Positions 12,677-19,651 of a DNA stretch of 33,290 nt are shown here, piece after piece. The notes under the pieces were generated by a model. The model was not told the DNA's origin and searched no databases. It saw only the letters and a list, made by a program, of their open reading frames with translations. The position numbers and the translations under genes were made by a program. Source of the DNA: a virus; the IMG/VR virus record IMGVR_UViG_3300027974_000094, positions 1 to 33,290 of that record; one strand, 5' to 3'. Numbering within the stretch: the first letter of the stretch is position 1; every line of letters begins with the position of its first letter.

Positions 12677-12809
12677 CGTCTTCGTAAATTAATCCAAAAT
12701 TGGATGGATGTGGTCTGTAAGATTCAGTATCGGAATACACTTCAGACTTCAATTGAGCTATTAATAGCTCTAAATTTTTAATAACAATTTTAAGTTTATC
12801 TTGATTCAT
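12657..12809 (-). CDS. 50-residue hypothetical protein coupled to nrdB
   Basis: The ATG overlaps the TGA of nrdB (ATGA) and the 3' end overlaps the next gene by 20 bases, so the gap after nrdB is fully coding. The product starts MNQDKLKIVIKNLELLIAQL, an amphipathic helix, and ends in an acidic tail, YEDDDGYTD. In many T4-like phages a glutaredoxin follows nrdB; this product has no CxxC motif. The function is unknown. Confidence 0.7.
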   Translation of the reverse strand: MNQDKLKIVIKNLELLIAQLKSEVYSDTESYRPHPSNFGLIYEDDDGYTD

Positions 12810-14002
12810 AGTTTAAAATTAGCAAAGGTATCGGTTTTAACGTCTTGTTTAATTCCGCCGACCATATAGGATTCGACTTCAGTTTCCTGGGGAGCAACTT
12901 GGAGTCCCTTAGATGAAATCCAATGCTCTGTCCAGGGAAGTGGATTATTTTTCATAGAAATATCATAGATTGGCTTTATGCCAATCGCCTTCATTCTACG
13001 ATTTGCAATCCATTCTACATAATTACCAAGAAGTTTAGTGTTTAAGCCAATCATTGAACCATCTTGGAACAGATAATCTGCCCATCTACGTTCCTGATCA
13101 ACACACACTTTAAATGCATTAATTACCCACGATTCTTCATCTTTAAGAATTTGTTGCATTTCTGGATCATCACCCTCACGCCACTTGTTGAGGATATTTT
13201 GAGTGATGACAAGATGCTGATTTTCATCTCTTGCGATGAGAGAGATAATCTTAGATGATCCTTCCATGAGTTTGAGTTCACCAAAAGCGAAGCTGCAAGC
13301 GAACGAAACATAAAATCTAATCCCCTCTAAAATATTTACATTAGCAATAGCACGATAAAGCTTTCGCTTAAGTTCAATTCGTTCTCCCCTACCAAGATCA
13401 ACACCTTCATTTGCAAACTCCCACAAATTGGAAGTCCCATAAGAATGTGCAGAATTTATAAAATCATCATAAGCTTCAGTAACTGAAGAGGCTCTCTCTA
13501 AAATATGTTCATTAGTTAAAATAGTATCAAAAACTTCCGAAGGATCGGCATAAACATTCTTGATTATGTATGTATAGGATCTGGAGTGTATCATTTCCAT
13601 AAATTCCCACACAGTCATACATGCTTCAAGTTCAGGAAGTGAACAATAAGGAATGAATGCCATACCCGGTCCACGACCCTGAACAGAATCCAAAAGAATT
13701 TGATACTTCAGATTTGAAGTAAATATATGTTTCTGTTCAGGACGAAGTGTTTGATAATCTGCACGATCCTTTTGAAGAGAAATTTCTTCGGGTCTCCAAA
13801 AATAACTCAACTGCTGTTGTGTTAGTTTTTCAAAAATAGGATACTTATAGGAATCATATCTCTGCACACCAAGAGGTTTTCCAAAAAACATTGGTTGTTT
13901 TTTTGTTTCTGCTATTTCGGAATTAAATACGGTAATCCCTTGTAACATTTTAGTCTTTTGCGGTTGGATAGTTTTACTAACCTTAAATTTTGCAGCTTTC
14001 AC
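12806..14002 (-). CDS. nrdB: ribonucleotide reductase class Ia, beta subunit
   Basis: The product (398 residues from the GTG at 14002) follows the E. coli NrdB pattern nearly throughout. It has PMFFGKPLGVQRYD, YFWRPEEISL, HIFTSNLKYQILLDS, EFMEMIHSRSYTYII with the metal ligands Glu and His and the radical Tyr, IRFYVSFACSFAF, and ARDENQHLVITQ with the second Glu/His pair. It reduces ribonucleoside diphosphates together with NrdA, supplying dNTPs for phage replication. The GTG has a good GGAGAAGAGG upstream and overlaps nrdA by 20 bases. An ATG at 13948 is an alternative start and would match the usual N-terminus better. The family is certain; the start is less so. Confidence 0.97.
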   Translation of the reverse strand: MKAAKFKVSKTIQPQKTKMLQGITVFNSEIAETKKQPMFFGKPLGVQRYDSYKYPIFEKLTQQQLSYFWRPEEISLQKDRADYQTLRPEQKHIFTSNLKYQILLDSVQGRGPGMAFIPYCSLPELEACMTVWEFMEMIHSRSYTYIIKNVYADPSEVFDTILTNEHILERASSVTEAYDDFINSAHSYGTSNLWEFANEGVDLGRGERIELKRKLYRAIANVNILEGIRFYVSFACSFAFGELKLMEGSSKIISLIARDENQHLVITQNILNKWREGDDPEMQQILKDEESWVINAFKVCVDQERRWADYLFQDGSMIGLNTKLLGNYVEWIANRRMKAIGIKPIYDISMKNNPLPWTEHWISSKGLQVAPQETEVESYMVGGIKQDVKTDTFANFKL

Positions 14003-16280
14003 AATCCTCTTCTCCAGAAGTTAACATTGATTTAATCAGGTCATTTGTAGTTTTAGGTTCTTCCTTTACTTCGTCAGTTTTATGATCGTAAGTATTTTGG
14101 TAGTAAGAAGTCTTCCATCCATATTTGTAAGTAGTCAGCAGGTCTTTAGCCATTTCAGACACAGGAACTTCATTATCTGGATAGTGTTCTGGATTATAAC
14201 TCCAGTTTCCAGATATTGCTTGATCAAAAAACTTTTGCATTACAGCAACAATATTAATATACCCAATATTATTGGGCATGTCCCAAAGCAAAGTATAGTT
14301 ATTCTTAAGCGTTTGATATTGAGGTACAATTTGCTTAAGTGGACCCTTCTTAGACTTCTTAACCGATAAAAATCCTCTAGGGGGTTCAATGCCATTTGTG
14401 GCGTTTGATACTACCGAACTGCTCTCTGACGGCATTTGTGCGGATAGTGTTGAATTTCGCAATCCATATTGGGCAATATTGCTCCTTAGAGCTTCCCAAT
14501 CATGCTGCAGTGGAATGGCAGAAATTTCATCGACATCACGCTTATATGTGTCAATGGGGAGAACCCCCTCAGAGTATTTAGTTCGATTAAAATATTCACA
14601 AGGTCCACGTTCTTTTGCAATCTGATTTGAAGACTTCAAAAGAAAATATTGAAAACTTTCAGAGAGACCGTGAACAGCATCCCAAGCCTCCTGAGAGGCG
14701 TACTTGTGTCCAAGCTTAGCCAAGTAATGTGCAAGTCCAATAAAGCCGATTCCAAGCGATCTACGGGCCTTTGTAGAGACCTCAGCAGCTCTGACAGGAT
14801 ACTCCTGATAATCGACAATTTCATCAAGACCCCTAACTGCAAGATCACAGACATCTTCAAAGTCATCATCGTTTTTAATTTTACCAACATTAATTGCAGA
14901 CAAGATACACAACGCAACTTCACCATCAGGATCATCAATATGATTTATTGGTTTTGTTGGGAGAGTAATTTCTTGACAAAGATTACTCATCTCAACCTTA
15001 TCAATAAAAGAACTATGAGAATTACAGTGGTCAATATTCATAATGTAGATACGACCCGTTTCAGCCCTCTCCTTAAGAAGAGTGAGAATGAGTTCTTGCG
15101 CCTTAACAGTTTTCTTCGGAATGGACGGATTGTTTTCGTATCCAATGTAGAGAGAGTCAAACTCAATTGTTCCGAAAGAATCATAAAGTCCAGGAACATC
15201 ATGTGGGGAGAATAGTGTAATTTCACTGTTTTGAATAAATCTTTCATAGAATAACTTACTAATTTGAATCGAATAATCTAATCTACGAACACGATTATCC
15301 TCAGTTCCTTTATTATTTTTAAGAACTAAAATATCCTCAATCTCCTGATGCCAAATTGGAAAGTGGACAGTTGCAGAACCACCCCGGATACCATTTTGAG
15401 TGCAGCATCTGACAGTTGATTCAAATTTCTTAAGAAATGGAACAACTCCAGTATGTTGAACTTCTCCACCCCGAATTTTAGCATTAATACCACGGATACG
15501 ACCGGCATTAATACCAATACCAGCCCTTTGTGCAACATATCTTCCAATAGCCATATCACTACTAAAGATACTATCAAGAGTATCATCAACATCAACCAAA
15601 ACGCAAGATGCAAATTGACGAAGAGGTGTTCTGACTCCAGCCATAATTGGAGTTGGCAGACTAATTTTATGCTTCGAGATTGCATCATAGTATCTCTTCA
15701 CATATGAGAGTCTAGTTTCTTTGGGATATTCTGCAAATACTGTCATAGAAATAAGCATGTACATGAACTGAGGAGTTTCATAAACTCTTCCAGTACTCCT
15801 ATCCTGCACCAAATACTTGTCTACAACTTGACGCAATCCGGCATAAGTGAATAGGAAATCCCTATCATGATTAATACACTTATCAAGTTCAAAAAATTCT
15901 GATGCGTTATACTTATCAATAATCGTATTATCATAAACACCCAAATCTACACAAGAAAATACGTGTTTACTGAGTGATGGCAATTCTCGGATTTTTCCAT
16001 AAAGAGATTTTCTCAAGGAAAACAGAAGTAGCCTTGCAGCAACGTATTGGTAGTTTGGGTTGTCTAAATCTATCAAATCTGACGCAGACCGAATTAATAT
16101 TTGCTGAATTTCTCCAGTTGAGATGCCATCATAAAATTGAATTCCGGATTGAATTTCAACTTGTGAGGCAGATACTCCAGCAAGATCTCTACAGGCTTCA
16201 TCGACCATAACATGAAGCTTATCGAGATTCAATCGCTCAAGGGATCCATTTCTCTTAATAACTTTTGTACCGTTGCTCAT
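13983..16280 (-). CDS. nrdA: ribonucleotide reductase class Ia, alpha subunit
   Basis: The 765-residue large subunit carries all catalytic parts. These are FASC with the first redox Cys near residue 226, NLCQE with the thiyl-radical Cys and its Asn/Glu partners, the second redox Cys in ALCILSA, the radical-transfer pair in TSYYQNTY, and the C-terminal CESC that exchanges electrons with thioredoxin or glutaredoxin. A short ATP-cone-like N-terminus (KVIKRNGSLERLNLDKLH) is present. I chose ATG 16280 because it makes an ATGA overlap with the primase gene and matches the E. coli start; an ATG at 16292 is possible. It forms one operon with primase and nrdB. Confidence 0.97.
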   Translation of the reverse strand: MSNGTKVIKRNGSLERLNLDKLHVMVDEACRDLAGVSASQVEIQSGIQFYDGISTGEIQQILIRSASDLIDLDNPNYQYVAARLLLFSLRKSLYGKIRELPSLSKHVFSCVDLGVYDNTIIDKYNASEFFELDKCINHDRDFLFTYAGLRQVVDKYLVQDRSTGRVYETPQFMYMLISMTVFAEYPKETRLSYVKRYYDAISKHKISLPTPIMAGVRTPLRQFASCVLVDVDDTLDSIFSSDMAIGRYVAQRAGIGINAGRIRGINAKIRGGEVQHTGVVPFLKKFESTVRCCTQNGIRGGSATVHFPIWHQEIEDILVLKNNKGTEDNRVRRLDYSIQISKLFYERFIQNSEITLFSPHDVPGLYDSFGTIEFDSLYIGYENNPSIPKKTVKAQELILTLLKERAETGRIYIMNIDHCNSHSSFIDKVEMSNLCQEITLPTKPINHIDDPDGEVALCILSAINVGKIKNDDDFEDVCDLAVRGLDEIVDYQEYPVRAAEVSTKARRSLGIGFIGLAHYLAKLGHKYASQEAWDAVHGLSESFQYFLLKSSNQIAKERGPCEYFNRTKYSEGVLPIDTYKRDVDEISAIPLQHDWEALRSNIAQYGLRNSTLSAQMPSESSSVVSNATNGIEPPRGFLSVKKSKKGPLKQIVPQYQTLKNNYTLLWDMPNNIGYINIVAVMQKFFDQAISGNWSYNPEHYPDNEVPVSEMAKDLLTTYKYGWKTSYYQNTYDHKTDEVKEEPKTTNDLIKSMLTSGEEDCESCKI

Positions 16281-17281
16281 ACTCGTTTCCATTCAGATAA
16301 TTTTACTTTTGCTTGTAGACCAGTGTAAGTATTAGATTCTATCACGGATTTTACATCATGACCAGCTAAGACCATATCATTTATATCCTTTTCAACAATT
16401 ATCTCCGGCCAGATTACAGTAGGAAATCCTAAGTTAATCTGAGTTTCCATCTTTTCGACAATTTGCTTATTTCTACGCTCATTATCATAAATGATAACAA
16501 AGTTAGTCTCAAAGTTAGAAAGAAAAAACATTTTATCTAAATCCGCCCCAACCATCGCAAGTGAATTTTCTAAAAACATACTATCAAATGGACCTTCAGT
16601 TACATAGATAGTTTTACCATAATCTACATCATCTAGTCCATATATTTTAGGATTATGCTTATCTAGAAGAATTGTAATGTACTTTACCTTGGAGTTTTTA
16701 TTTAAACTTCGCCCCTGATAGCCAAAAAATTTACCATGATTGAAAAGTGGAATTATAATTCGAGATTCATCCAATTCTGTAGAATCGAAGGTATGAATTT
16801 GAGCATTTGTCCACTCCTTAAATTTCTCACAAAAGTATAATTTTGAAAGATAAGATTCGGGTATCTGGCGATTTTCTAAATATCTTCTCGCAGGATGTGT
16901 TGTATTTAGTTCAGAAATTTTTGGAAGATCTATCTTAGGTTTAACTTTAAATTCTGGAGGCTTAAAATCAAATATGGGATTTGGAGTATTTGTAGCCTTT
17001 CCAGTTAATCCATTCTTATATCGTTCAAGTACATACTCACCATATAAAGTGCTATCTATATCCTTAATAAAATATCCCAGACTTTTTGATACACTACAAT
17101 TATGACACTTAAAGTTATAGTCATTCTTATACTGATATAGATATCCCCTGGTTTTAGATTTATTTTTTTGAGAATCGCCACAATATGGGCAACGAAAGTT
17201 GTAGAGGCCTGTCTTTTTCTTTGAAAATTTTTCCAATCTTGAAGATATCAGCCCAATATACTTATCTTCAATATAACTCAT
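16277..17281 (-). CDS. 61: DNA primase, T4 gp61 type
   Basis: The 334-residue product (T4 gp61 has about 342) starts MSYIEDKYIGLISSRLEKF. It has a zinc ribbon with Cys31-Pro-Tyr-Cys34 and Cys59-His-Asn-Cys62, and a TOPRIM core with YVTEGPFDSMF (Glu229) and FVIIYDNE (Asp266). It makes RNA primers for lagging-strand synthesis together with the gp41 helicase. A TTG upstream keeps the frame open, but the ATG at 17281 is placed correctly behind the promoter at 17305-17333. It is the first gene of the primase-nrdA-nrdB operon. Confidence 0.93.
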   Translation of the reverse strand: MSYIEDKYIGLISSRLEKFSKKKTGLYNFRCPYCGDSQKNKSKTRGYLYQYKNDYNFKCHNCSVSKSLGYFIKDIDSTLYGEYVLERYKNGLTGKATNTPNPIFDFKPPEFKVKPKIDLPKISELNTTHPARRYLENRQIPESYLSKLYFCEKFKEWTNAQIHTFDSTELDESRIIIPLFNHGKFFGYQGRSLNKNSKVKYITILLDKHNPKIYGLDDVDYGKTIYVTEGPFDSMFLENSLAMVGADLDKMFFLSNFETNFVIIYDNERRNKQIVEKMETQINLGFPTVIWPEIIVEKDINDMVLAGHDVKSVIESNTYTGLQAKVKLSEWKRV

Positions 17282-17304
17282 AATAAAAGAACAGACACCT
17301 AGCA

Positions 17305-17333
17305 ATCTTACCAGATCCCACCGGATCTGTCAA
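17305..17333 (-). promoter_or_regulatory. sigma-70-like promoter of the primase-nrdAB operon
   Basis: TTGACA (17333-17328), a 17-bp spacer and TAAGAT (17310-17305) on the minus strand, about 24 bases before the primase ATG. A perfect AGATCC-GGTG-GGATCT dyad fills most of the spacer, suggesting an operator or hairpin. Confidence 0.82.
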
Positions 17334-17337
17334 GAAG

Positions 17338-17814
17338 TCATTTCTTAACGTTTTCTGGGGCTGGTACGTACCGATGCTCCATTCTATACCCCAACTCCCC
17401 CGGAGTAAGCCATCCCGAGGCTAGAGTCGATACAGATGTTGCCAAAACTGCTGCAAATACACCAACACCGATGGTCATCCATTTAATTTTTCTAATTTCT
17501 TCAATTTTAGTATTAATACTATCCAATTGATCATGAGTCTTGTCAGTCAATTCATCAATTCGATCACTTAAGTCAGTATCTTCAGATTCCACAGATTGCT
17601 TAAGTTCTGTGATCATTTTAATAATAACTTCATCAGATCTTACTGCCTGCTCAAGCCTTTGATCGTGAATCGCAAGCATCTTTGAAATATTTTGATTTGT
17701 TTCACTAATTGCATCAATAGCGTGTTCAATCTTATTCATCATTTGCTCATAGATACTAAGTTTCTCTTCAAGAACTGCTACCTTAGTGTCTATTGAGGTG
17801 TTGTTGTTAAACAC
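17338..17814 (-). CDS. coiled-coil protein with C-terminal membrane anchor
   Basis: I chose a GTG at 17814, which overlaps the stop of the previous gene and has GGAGGAAG just upstream; the frame is open to 17979, but that would overlap the previous gene by 173 bases. The 158-residue product is a long heptad-rich helix (from VAVLEEKLSIYEQMM through DRIDELTDKTHDQLDSI), followed by one membrane span (WMTIGVGVFAAVLATSVSTL) and a short polar tail. This topology resembles XhlA-type holin partners or phage adaptor proteins, but that is only a topological likeness. It sits at the end of a late-looking block. Confidence 0.72.
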   Translation of the reverse strand: MFNNNTSIDTKVAVLEEKLSIYEQMMNKIEHAIDAISETNQNISKMLAIHDQRLEQAVRSDEVIIKMITELKQSVESEDTDLSDRIDELTDKTHDQLDSINTKIEEIRKIKWMTIGVGVFAAVLATSVSTLASGWLTPGELGYRMEHRYVPAPENVKK

Positions 17815-18046
17815 TATTCTTCCTCCGAAATAGGTTCTGGTATTCGACTGGTAACTTTTTCGGTAACTTTCGTCTAAAATCGAGGGCCTGACTATTCTTT
17901 CGGACAAAATCCATGGGTTTATCATATCCTGCCACCGGTCCTTTAGAATTGGATGAATTTGTAAATCCAGATGTTCCAACGTTCATGGTTGGACTATCTT
18001 CACGAAGCTGTCTAATTATATTGATAATTCTATCTACGTTTGTCAT
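17807..18046 (-). CDS. hypothetical protein (79 aa)
   Basis: The product starts MTNVDRIINIIRQLREDSPT, then has a Gly/Ser/Asn-rich middle (GTSGFTNSSNSKGPVAGYD) and a very basic C-terminus (DFRRKLPKKLP, FRRKNSV). ATGA coupling to the gene upstream and GTG overlap with the gene downstream support it. The low-complexity middle and basic tail are common in small virion-associated proteins. The function is unknown. Confidence 0.72.
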   Translation of the reverse strand: MTNVDRIINIIRQLREDSPTMNVGTSGFTNSSNSKGPVAGYDKPMDFVRKNSQALDFRRKLPKKLPVEYQNLFRRKNSV

Positions 18047-18414
18047 AGATTTTGAAGGTAATTAAAACAGTCATTATCTATCTCAATATCATGTAAAATT
18101 GATCTAGGATATTCGGGGAATCTTTGGAGAAATACCATTACAGTCTTCACTGTACTCCAAAGTTCCCTATCAATTTTAAAAAATAAAAGTGGAGTTGCTG
18201 CTTCTCCAAAAATATTATAAAGAATGATAAAGTGATTAATCAGTAAATGAGTTTTCAATTCTCCAGTATTTCTATACTGTTTCAGGAGTCTTTTTATATA
18301 TTTAAACTTCTTCATGTCCTCAAGAAAATCTTCTTGAGTCACTGCTTGAGGATTATCATAATGTTTAATGGCAAACATCATGTAATTGTTTTCATTCAAT
18401 TCATCAAATCTCAT
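18043..18414 (-). CDS. conserved-looking cyanophage hypothetical protein (123 aa)
   Basis: The product starts MRFDELNENNYMMFAIKHYD. It is mostly helical with a basic segment (KKFKYIKRLLKQYRNTGELK) and a hydrophobic helix pair (LINHFIILYNIFG, TPLLFFKIDRELW). I recall similar proteins next to structural genes in other T4-like cyanophages but cannot name a family. It lies one base after the structural protein gene and is ATGA-coupled to the next, so it is probably expressed late. Confidence 0.75.
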   Translation of the reverse strand: MRFDELNENNYMMFAIKHYDNPQAVTQEDFLEDMKKFKYIKRLLKQYRNTGELKTHLLINHFIILYNIFGEAATPLLFFKIDRELWSTVKTVMVFLQRFPEYPRSILHDIEIDNDCFNYLQNL

Positions 18415-18415
18415 G

Positions 18416-19198
18416 TTAAGCCTTAATCTTCAGTGTAGTTGTTCCAATACCCACCGAAGCTAAAGAACCATTTCCACCCACATTTTTAATAATGCCATCA
18501 AGAGTTGTTATAATTCCAACATTATTTAAATCAGTTCCAGTTCCAACAATTCCCCTAGTGCATCTAATTGATAGGAAGCTGCCAACACCAACTAAAGCTG
18601 AGGGAACGTTAAATCTGAAAACTACTCGATTTGTAACTTGGCCATTGAATAGAACTCTCTGTGAATGATCACCACTTGCTGGCGAATTAATCACATTTAC
18701 AGGAACAGAGGCTCCAACTGAAGTTGCAATTCCAACAATGTCTCCAGAAGAAACCTGAGTGCTTACTCCAGCAGCATTAATTTGAAGAATTCCAATAGTT
18801 GCTCCAGAAGAAACATAAACCAGTTCATTATAAACAACATGAACTTCACCAACAGCACCAGTTCCAATTCCACTGGTTCCACCAGCTCCAATACTCACTG
18901 GACTTGCATTATTAGGATCTGCGAAGAATACTGCCGTTGGAGTAGGAGCAGCCAAACCTCGGGTATTTGCTCCACCTCCAGCAGTTGTCAATCCACTAAT
19001 TGGAACAAGAATTTCATCATAAAATGAAGATGAAAGACCGCCGTGAGTTTTAGTGCTGTAATTTCTATAAACCCAACCACGACCATCTGCAAAGCAGTTA
19101 TGTGGTGTTCTAGTTCTATCGGCTTCTGATAGAAATTTAGGTCTATTGAAGAAATTAGCTGATGTTTCAGTTGTCGTTGAGATGCCCCAGAGAGCCAT
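18416..19198 (-). CDS. probable virion structural protein
   Basis: The 260-residue product begins MALWGISTTTETSANFFNRP, a start I associate with cyanophage virion proteins, then PKFL, HNCFADGRGWVYRNY, and a long Gly/Ala/Ser/Thr/Val-rich beta-type region with repeated VGIGT/IGTGA-like patterns. There are almost no charged residues after residue 75, as in beta-rich tail or capsid decoration proteins. An exact late promoter (TATAAATA) lies 34 bases upstream. The assignment as structural is inferred from composition, start motif and promoter; the place in the virion is unknown. Confidence 0.75.
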   Translation of the reverse strand: MALWGISTTTETSANFFNRPKFLSEADRTRTPHNCFADGRGWVYRNYSTKTHGGLSSSFYDEILVPISGLTTAGGGANTRGLAAPTPTAVFFADPNNASPVSIGAGGTSGIGTGAVGEVHVVYNELVYVSSGATIGILQINAAGVSTQVSSGDIVGIATSVGASVPVNVINSPASGDHSQRVLFNGQVTNRVVFRFNVPSALVGVGSFLSIRCTRGIVGTGTDLNNVGIITTLDGIIKNVGGNGSLASVGIGTTTLKIKA

Positions 19199-19231
19199 GT
19201 TTCTTACCTATAACTTTTGTAATCCTAAGAA

Positions 19232-19239
19232 TATTTATA
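19232..19239 (-). promoter_or_regulatory. T4-type late promoter TATAAATA
   Basis: An exact late octamer on the minus strand, 34 bases before the ATG of the structural protein gene, directly after the terminator T run. Terminator and late promoter are thus back to back. Confidence 0.75.
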
Positions 19240-19263
19240 AAAAATGGGGAGTGCATACTCCCC
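19238..19263 (-). terminator. Rho-independent terminator
   Basis: On the minus strand GGGGAGT-ATGC-ACTCCCC makes a perfect 7-bp stem with a 4-base loop, followed by a T-rich run. It ends the two-gene unit of small membrane or amphipathic proteins. Confidence 0.85.
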
Positions 19264-19267
19264 AAGT

Positions 19268-19417
19268 TTAATTTGATATTTTTCGCAAAAATGTCACAAT
19301 AAAATCATATATACAATTTTCTTTAATTTTTTTATTTTTACCAAGCCATTCTGAAAATGCTAGTAGAAACCCCAAAGTAATAGTGAGGCCCCAATTTGCA
19401 AGCAGACAACTTATCAT
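19268..19417 (-). CDS. 49-residue membrane protein
   Basis: The ATG overlaps the TGA of the preceding 67-residue gene (ATGA). The product starts MISCLLANWGLTITLGFLLA, a signal-like hydrophobic span, then FSEWLGKNKKIKE and an amphipathic tail (YDFIVTFLRKISN). It ends just before a terminator, so it closes a two-gene late unit. Short membrane proteins of this kind are candidates for holin or membrane-modifying roles; I do not know the family. Confidence 0.7.
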   Translation of the reverse strand: MISCLLANWGLTITLGFLLAFSEWLGKNKKIKENCIYDFIVTFLRKISN

Positions 19418-19617
19418 TTTACAAACTTAGTATCTACCACACCAGTAAGCTGATTTGTGAAGAGTGCAACCTTAACTGTTGCAACAATTGTATCATCAAT
19501 GCTATTATCGGTGGTCTTTACATATTTTTCAAGAAGTTGAACAACAAGTAACTTTACCTGAGGATTATTAGCAAGTTGTAAAATAAGTGGTTTTACTAAC
19601 TTTAGAAGGTTTACCAT
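19414..19617 (-). CDS. 67-residue amphipathic hypothetical protein
   Basis: The product starts MVNLLKLVKPLILQLANNPQ, followed by VKLLVVQLLEKYVKTTDNS, two Leu/Val/Lys-rich amphipathic helices, and a hydrophobic C-terminal half (IVATVKVALF). It has an exact late promoter 24 bases upstream and is ATGA-coupled to the 49-residue membrane protein. The pair may act together at the membrane. No family is recognised. Confidence 0.72.
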   Translation of the reverse strand: MVNLLKLVKPLILQLANNPQVKLLVVQLLEKYVKTTDNSIDDTIVATVKVALFTNQLTGVVDTKFVK

Positions 19618-19640
19618 TTTTCCATTAAATTCATCATCTT

Positions 19641-19648
19641 TATTTATA
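19641..19648 (-). promoter_or_regulatory. T4-type late promoter TATAAATA
   Basis: An exact octamer on the minus strand, 24 bases before the ATG at 19617. It lies in the 34-base gap after the stop of the proline-rich protein gene. Confidence 0.72.
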
Positions 19649-19651
19649 AAA

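Noticed and set aside
14649-15215. 188-residue plus-strand open frame
   Set aside because: It lies wholly opposite nrdA, a certain gene, and has no motif or start signal.
17815-17979. N-terminal extension of the coiled-coil membrane protein
   Set aside because: It would overlap the upstream gene by 173 bases, whereas the GTG at 17814 has a strong ribosome-binding site.
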